The notes under the pieces were generated by a model that was not told the DNA's origin, did not search any database, and saw only the letters and a list, made by a program, of their open reading frames with translations. A stretch of DNA of 64,000 nt from Streptomyces sp. NBS 14/10 (GTDB taxonomy: Bacteria > Actinomycetota > Actinomycetes > Streptomycetales > Streptomycetaceae), in contig NZ_NCSM01000018.1 in assembly GCF_002224125.1 (NCBI RefSeq), forward strand, positions 1-64,000. Reading direction: 5' to 3'. Of the stretch, positions 59,411-64,000 are shown piece by piece. The stretch's first letter is position 1; each line of letters begins with the position of its first letter. A program made the position numbers and the translations under genes.

Positions 59411-61441
59411 CTACGGGGCCATCTCGTCCGGGCAGGCCGTACCGCGCGGCAGGTCGTACTTGCCCGCTATCCGGTAGGTGCCGGCGTGCGGAGCGTGCAG
59501 CACGGTCCACTCGTCCTCCGGCTCCCCCTCCTTGCTCGGCTCGAAGACCTGCTTGGTCAGACAGCCCTTGCGGTTGACCGGCAGCCCGCCGTCCTCATCC
59601 GCCTCCGGCGCCTTGATGCGGTGGCCCTTGGCGTCCACCAGGCCCAGCCATGGCGAGTACGGAATGCGGACGAGTACCGGGCCCTTGGCGCGCACCTTCA
59701 GTATCAGCTTGTCCGCGTCGGCCCGCTCCACCGTGGCCGGCGGGTCGGCGATCGGGGTGGGGTCCTTGACCTCGTACAGCTTCCAGTTGTCGTCGCCCCA
59801 CACCTCACGCAGATACGGCAGGCCCTTGGAGATGAGCTCGGCCTCCTGCCGCGCGGCGTGGTCCGGCTCGTCGGCCGGCAGCACCACGTAGTGCACGGCC
59901 ATGCGCTTGAGCCAGGCGTGGTAGTCGTCCGGGCTGAGCGTGTCCTTGTAGAAGAGCGGGTTGCGCTCCATGTCCGCCTGCCGGGTCCAGCCCCGGGCCA
60001 GGTTGACGTACTGGGGGAGCGCCGAGGACTCGCGGTGGCTGCGCACCGGCACCACCTCGACCCGGCCCCGGTTCGCCTTCACCTGCTTCAGGTGGTGGAC
60101 CAGCGGCGCCAGCTCGCGCGCCCAGGACGCCGAGGGGGTGGTGTGGATGACGTCGTCGCCCGTCTTGACGCCCTGCCACACCGTGACCGTCACCAGAGAC
60201 AGTACGAGCCCCGTCCAGATTCGCCCCACGCCCGTGGTGAGCCACTTCTCGCGCGGCGGCATCCGGCGGTTGGTCAGCGCGGCGATCAGCACCACCCCGC
60301 CGAAGATCATGCTCAGGCGGGAGATGTTGGTGCCGATCTGGGACGGGATCAGCCAGGTCAGCACCACCCCGATCGTGTAAAGCGCCCCGCCCACCCGGAC
60401 GGTCCGCCAGCCGCGCGGCGCGAAGAGGAAGACCCCGAGGCCGACGATGCCCGGCAGAATCATCGACGGCCAGGTCATCGGCTGCTCGCCGGAGAACGGG
60501 AAGAAGTAGGAGGACAGCCCGACCACGACCACCGGCGTGATGCCGAGCGCGTACGAGGCCGGATGGCGCCGGGTCAGCCACAGCGCGGCGGCCACGATCC
60601 CGACGAACAGCCCGGCCACCGGGCTGGACATGGTCGCGAGCGCGGACAGCAGGGCGGCCAGCAGCGCCCGCGCGATCTTGTGGTGCCAGAACCGGGACCG
60701 CCACTTGGTGGGCCACGCGAAGATGACCGCCACGGCGGCGAGGCCGAACATCGCGCCGAGCCCGAACGTCACCCGGCCCGAGATCGCGTTGCAGACCAGC
60801 GCGAACGTGCCGTACAGAGCCGGCCACAGCGGCCGCCGTACGACCCGGCTGCGCACCAGCAGCAGCGCGAGCAGCCCGGCGGACAGCGTCCCCGCGATCA
60901 TCATCGTGGTGCGGACGCCGAGGACCGCCATCAAATAGGGCGAGATGACGCTGTACGAGACCGTGTGCATCCCGCCGTACCAGGCGAGGTTGTACGCCGA
61001 GTCGGGGTGCTGCAGGGCGAACTCCGCCCATGCGTCCTGCGCGGCCAGGTCGCCGCCGCTGTTCGCCAGCAGCGCCACCCACAGGATGTGCAGCACCCCG
61101 GCGACGACCAGGGCGGCGGGCACGGGGTGGCGCAGGAAGCGCCAGGCGCGCAGCGCCCAGCCGACCGTCTGCTCCCCCTGCTCGGCCTGCTCCTGCTGCT
61201 CAGCCTGTTCTGACTGCTCGGCCGGCTCCTGCTGCTCAGCGCTGTGCGTGAGCGCCGCCGTACCCGCGCCCTCAGCCGGGTCGGCGCCCGCCGGCCCGCC
61301 CGCCTCCTCGGCGGGGCTCACGCCCTCCGCGGCGTCCGGGCCCTCAGTGGACCAACGCTGCGTAGGCAGTCTTATTCGCGCCGCGGTGTTCTCCTCGGAA
61401 CTCCCGCTGTTTTCGGCCCGTGTCGGATCCACGGTGGTCAC
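59411..61441 (-). CDS. Polytopic membrane protein (GT-C-like or transporter) with acidic N-terminus
   Basis: A 676-residue protein. The first ~100 residues are disordered, with Glu/Gln repeats (EQSEQAEQQEQAEQ). About eleven to twelve hydrophobic helices follow (105-465), and a C-terminal soluble domain (~470-676) has a HAWLKRMAVHYVVLPADEPDHAA core and Cys pair near 630 and 670. The many-TM plus soluble C-terminal layout resembles GT-C glycosyltransferases; automatic annotations may call it a transporter. GTG start with GGGGAGAG upstream. Position next to a cell-wall carboxypeptidase suggests envelope work. Reaction unknown. Confidence 0.7.
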   Translation of the reverse strand: MTTVDPTRAENSGSSEENTAARIRLPTQRWSTEGPDAAEGVSPAEEAGGPAGADPAEGAGTAALTHSAEQQEPAEQSEQAEQQEQAEQGEQTVGWALRAWRFLRHPVPAALVVAGVLHILWVALLANSGGDLAAQDAWAEFALQHPDSAYNLAWYGGMHTVSYSVISPYLMAVLGVRTTMMIAGTLSAGLLALLLVRSRVVRRPLWPALYGTFALVCNAISGRVTFGLGAMFGLAAVAVIFAWPTKWRSRFWHHKIARALLAALLSALATMSSPVAGLFVGIVAAALWLTRRHPASYALGITPVVVVGLSSYFFPFSGEQPMTWPSMILPGIVGLGVFLFAPRGWRTVRVGGALYTIGVVLTWLIPSQIGTNISRLSMIFGGVVLIAALTNRRMPPREKWLTTGVGRIWTGLVLSLVTVTVWQGVKTGDDVIHTTPSASWARELAPLVHHLKQVKANRGRVEVVPVRSHRESSALPQYVNLARGWTRQADMERNPLFYKDTLSPDDYHAWLKRMAVHYVVLPADEPDHAARQEAELISKGLPYLREVWGDDNWKLYEVKDPTPIADPPATVERADADKLILKVRAKGPVLVRIPYSPWLGLVDAKGHRIKAPEADEDGGLPVNRKGCLTKQVFEPSKEGEPEDEWTVLHAPHAGTYRIAGKYDLPRGTACPDEMAP

Positions 61442-61673
61442 TGCGGCTCTCCCCGTCTTCCCCGAGGTCTGCCCCCATGTTCCTTCAACCCTGTACCGGT
61501 TCCCCCCGGTTCGTTATGGGAGGACCGGGACCGGAGGCGCAGGCGACGCTAGCACGCGAAGGGCCCCAAAAGGCCTTCAGGGCGGGCGGTCGGGGGTGCT
61601 GTGGACAACTTGCTACATACGGCCGATCGGTGACCCGACGCGCCGAGCGCCGGGCCACCGCACCAGACGGTGT

Positions 61674-61710
61674 GTCTCCCGCCGGATCAGACGGTCTCCC
61701 GCCGGATCAG
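61674..61710. repeat. Twin 17-bp direct repeats between membrane protein and carboxypeptidase
   Basis: GTCTCCCGCCGGATCAG at 61674-61690 and 61694-61710, 20 bp apart, just beyond the carboxypeptidase stop; a third partial copy follows at ~61714. The rest of 61442-61719 has nothing else I can support. Confidence 0.6.
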
Positions 61711-61719
61711 GCGACCGGA

Positions 61720-63999
61720 TCAGACGATACGGACCAGCTTGGCGCCGAACGACGGCTCGGACAGATCGCTCTGCAGCGCGACCGGCACCTTCACCCGGGC
61801 CGAACCGCTGCCCACGGCCAGCTGGCCGACAACCGTGCCCGCCTTGGCCGTATGCGGTACGACCTTGCCGCCGTCGATCAGCTCCAGCTCCACCTCGAGG
61901 CCGCCCCAGCCGACGGCTGTCACGTCCTTGGTCGCGACGACCGGGGTCGTGCCGCCCAGGCCGTCGTCGACGTGGCCGACGACCTCGCCCTTCTTCGCCA
62001 CCGTGGCGGAGGTGAGGCCGTCCTGGACCGCCGTGATCAGCTTGTAGCTGTTGGTCTGCACCAGATCCAGGCTGTTCTGCAGGATGCCGGGCGCCCGCTG
62101 CTCCAGGACGACACCGAGGATCAGCCGCTTGTTGCCGTCGATGGTCTTCTCCGCGCCCCACATCAGCGCACCGCCGGCCGGGGTGCTCGAACCGGTCTTG
62201 ATGCCGACCACACCGGGCTTCACCAGCAGATTGTTGTTGTTGTAGATCTTGCTGCCAGGAGTCTTGAGGCCCGGAACGCTGATGTTGGGCGTCGCCACGA
62301 CCGACCGGAACGCCTCGCTCTGCATCACCGCCCTGGCCAGCTTGAGCTGGTCGGACGCGGTGCTCTTGGTGGTCGCCTTGAAGCCGCTGGGGTCGGTGTA
62401 GACGGTGTTCTTCATGCCCAGGTCCTTGGCGGCGTCGTTCATCTTCTTCACGAACGCCGCCTCCGACCCCGAGTCCCAGCGGGCCAGCTGCCGGGCGATG
62501 TTGTTCCCGGACGGAATGAGCAGCATCTGGAGCATCTGGAGCTCGTTGTACGTCTGACCCTCGTCCACCTCGACCCGCGACTCGTCCTCGGAGTCCGACT
62601 CCTTGCCCGCCTGGGCGTCGATCTTGATGGTCGGGCCCTCGTCGGACCCCTTGAGCGGGTGCTCATTGAGGACGACGTACGCCGTCATCACCTTGGTGAC
62701 ACTGGCGATCGGCACCGGCTTCTGCGCCCCGGAGGTGCCCAGGCTGCCCAGCCCCTCCACCTCGACCGCGGACTGCCCCTGCTCCGGCCAGGGGAGCGAG
62801 ATCTTGCCGCCGTCGAAGGTGTATGTGGCGTTGGCCACCTTCAGCTCGGGGTCCGGCAGCGGACGCACCGACTGCACCACGCCGAGGATGACGATCAGGA
62901 GCACCGCGAGCGGCGTCCAGATCTTGACCCGCCGCACAGCGGTCCGCAGCGGGGTCTCCGGCGGGGGCGGGGTGTTGGTCAGCTGCGCCAGCAGATCGAG
63001 CGGCGGCAGCGGCTGCTGCTTCGTCCGCTCCGACTCGGGCAGCGGCTGCTGCTTCGTCCGCTCGGACTCCGGCAGCGGCTGCGCGGAGGGGCGCGCCGGG
63101 GGCCGGGTGGGCGGGGCGTCGGCCGATCTCAGGGGTACGAAGCGGCTGGTGCGCTCGGCGTCGCTCTCTGGCCGCTCGGCGCCGGGAGCCTTCCTCTCGT
63201 CCTTCTCGTCGGACTTGCCGGGCTCAGGCTTGTCGGCGGGCTTCTCCGCAGGCCTTTCGGCGACCTTGGCGTCAGCCTTGACATCAGCGGGCTTCGCTTC
63301 GGCCGCCTTGCTGTCGGCAGGCTTGCCTGCGTCAGGCTTGTCCGCTTCAGGCTTGTCCGCTTCGGGCTTGTCCTTGGCGGGGGTCTTGAGGGTCTTGAAG
63401 ACGGCGGTCGGCCGGTCGATGCCCGTACCGGCGGCGGGCTCGTCACCCTTCTCGCCACCTTCATCCGACTTGTCGGCCTTATCCGCTTCATCCGTCTTGT
63501 CGGCCTTCTGGGCCCACCGGGGAGCTTCCTTGTGCCGCAGCAGCCCGAAAGCCGCTGTGGGCCGATCGACGGGCGTATCCGAGTCCTCGCCATCCGACTC
63601 GGACTCGGACTCCGGAGAGACCTTCTCGTCATCGACAGGCTCGCGCTTCAGCGTGCGGAACACCGCCGTACGCCGGTCCACCGACTCATCGGGCTCCTCG
63701 GTCGACTCCCCGGCCGACCCCTCAGCCGCCTTTTCGTCCGATTCGTCCGCAGATTTTGCGTCATCGACAGATTTGCCAGTTTCGGCGGAATCACTGGATT
63801 CGCTTTCGCGAACAGCCGATTCCGCTTCCCGTTCCGCTTCGGCCGCCGCCTCCGGCTCCTCGTCCGCGACGGCGACTGCCGATTTGCCGCCCTCGACCTC
63901 CCCTTCATGGAAGACCGCGAGCCGTGGATCGCGCTCGCCGCGAGTCGTCTCCCCCGACGACTTCCGCTGCTCCGACTTGTCGGGGGACTCGCCCGCCAC
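61720..63999 (-). CDS. D-alanyl-D-alanine carboxypeptidase (S11, PBP5-type) with long disordered N-terminus
   Basis: Up to 759 residues as seen; the N-terminus may extend past the window (GTG 63999 is the first codon available). Residues ~1-355 are disordered and acidic, with repeated RxTAxF motifs (RRTAVFRTLK, RPTAAFGLLR, RPTAVFKTLK) and a doubled PLPESERTKQQ. One TM helix follows (~367-387). The S11 domain has SxxK (ASVTKVM), SGN and KTGSS motifs, so it is active. A C-terminal beta domain follows. It trims peptidoglycan stem peptides. The cytoplasmic tail is unusual in length for the family and may be a docking or phosphorylation region. Confidence 0.9.
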   Translation of the reverse strand: MAGESPDKSEQRKSSGETTRGERDPRLAVFHEGEVEGGKSAVAVADEEPEAAAEAEREAESAVRESESSDSAETGKSVDDAKSADESDEKAAEGSAGESTEEPDESVDRRTAVFRTLKREPVDDEKVSPESESESDGEDSDTPVDRPTAAFGLLRHKEAPRWAQKADKTDEADKADKSDEGGEKGDEPAAGTGIDRPTAVFKTLKTPAKDKPEADKPEADKPDAGKPADSKAAEAKPADVKADAKVAERPAEKPADKPEPGKSDEKDERKAPGAERPESDAERTSRFVPLRSADAPPTRPPARPSAQPLPESERTKQQPLPESERTKQQPLPPLDLLAQLTNTPPPPETPLRTAVRRVKIWTPLAVLLIVILGVVQSVRPLPDPELKVANATYTFDGGKISLPWPEQGQSAVEVEGLGSLGTSGAQKPVPIASVTKVMTAYVVLNEHPLKGSDEGPTIKIDAQAGKESDSEDESRVEVDEGQTYNELQMLQMLLIPSGNNIARQLARWDSGSEAAFVKKMNDAAKDLGMKNTVYTDPSGFKATTKSTASDQLKLARAVMQSEAFRSVVATPNISVPGLKTPGSKIYNNNNLLVKPGVVGIKTGSSTPAGGALMWGAEKTIDGNKRLILGVVLEQRAPGILQNSLDLVQTNSYKLITAVQDGLTSATVAKKGEVVGHVDDGLGGTTPVVATKDVTAVGWGGLEVELELIDGGKVVPHTAKAGTVVGQLAVGSGSARVKVPVALQSDLSEPSFGAKLVRIV

Positions 64000-64000
64000 C

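Overview
The window is very GC-rich chromosomal DNA with strongly G/C-biased third codon positions, GTG/TTG starts and purine-rich ribosome binding sites. Gene content is typical of Streptomyces or a close relative: a SARP/NB-ARC/TPR regulator, LGFP-repeat protein, DUF397 and DUF5753 fragments, many serine/threonine kinases, a PknG-like kinase and an actinobacterial NHEJ set. No rRNA, tRNA or CRISPR array was recognised.

Layout. 0-10.4 kb: LGFP protein, SARP regulator, secreted sedolisin-type protease, Phd/PIN toxin-antitoxin pair, a WD40 remnant, a PQQ-propeller kinase and a decayed DUF5753/DUF397 pair. 10.4-15.4 kb: a two-component system with an MMPL exporter, bracketed by two imperfect copies of a DUF397 3' end, so it looks like an inserted module. 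15.6-22 kb: a winged-helix protein, two small secreted proteins and a large STAND ATPase with 14 near-identical WD40 repeats. 22-30 kb: ordinary accessory metabolism and regulation (PPOX, GNAT, AraC/GyrI-like, TauE/SafE, a stand-alone KAS III, two TetR, one MarR, SDR, MFS), several with clear palindromic operators.

30.2-39.5 kb is the most unusual part. It is a tightly coupled minus-strand operon: Ser/Thr kinase with lectin-like ectodomain, trypsin-like protease, two-domain adaptor, beta-sandwich protein with a polyglycine insert, radical SAM/SPASM maturase, FGE-sulfatase-fold protein and STAND/TPR ATPase. The adaptor's first small helical domain matches the N-terminus of the protease, and its second matches the N-terminus of the STAND ATPase. 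This is the layout expected of a death-domain-like signalling relay (effector-associated domains), in which an ATPase sensor would reach a protease effector through an adaptor.

39.7-50.9 kb: methyltransferase, XRE regulator, PLP enzyme, then NHEJ genes (DNA ligase, Ala/Pro-rich coupled ORF, LigD-type polymerase, divergent Ku), NmrA/TetR pair, an OtrA/TetM-type ribosome protection GTPase with a possible leader peptide, and an IPT-repeat protein. 51.2-59.4 kb: a five-gene plus-strand operon with a second trypsin-like protease, PknG-like kinase, vWA/zinc-ribbon protein, GlnX-like membrane protein and solute-binding protein. It resembles an expanded version of the mycobacterial PknG-GlnX-GlnH nutrient-sensing unit. 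59.4-64 kb: a polytopic membrane protein and a D-Ala-D-Ala carboxypeptidase with a long disordered N-terminus that reaches the window edge.
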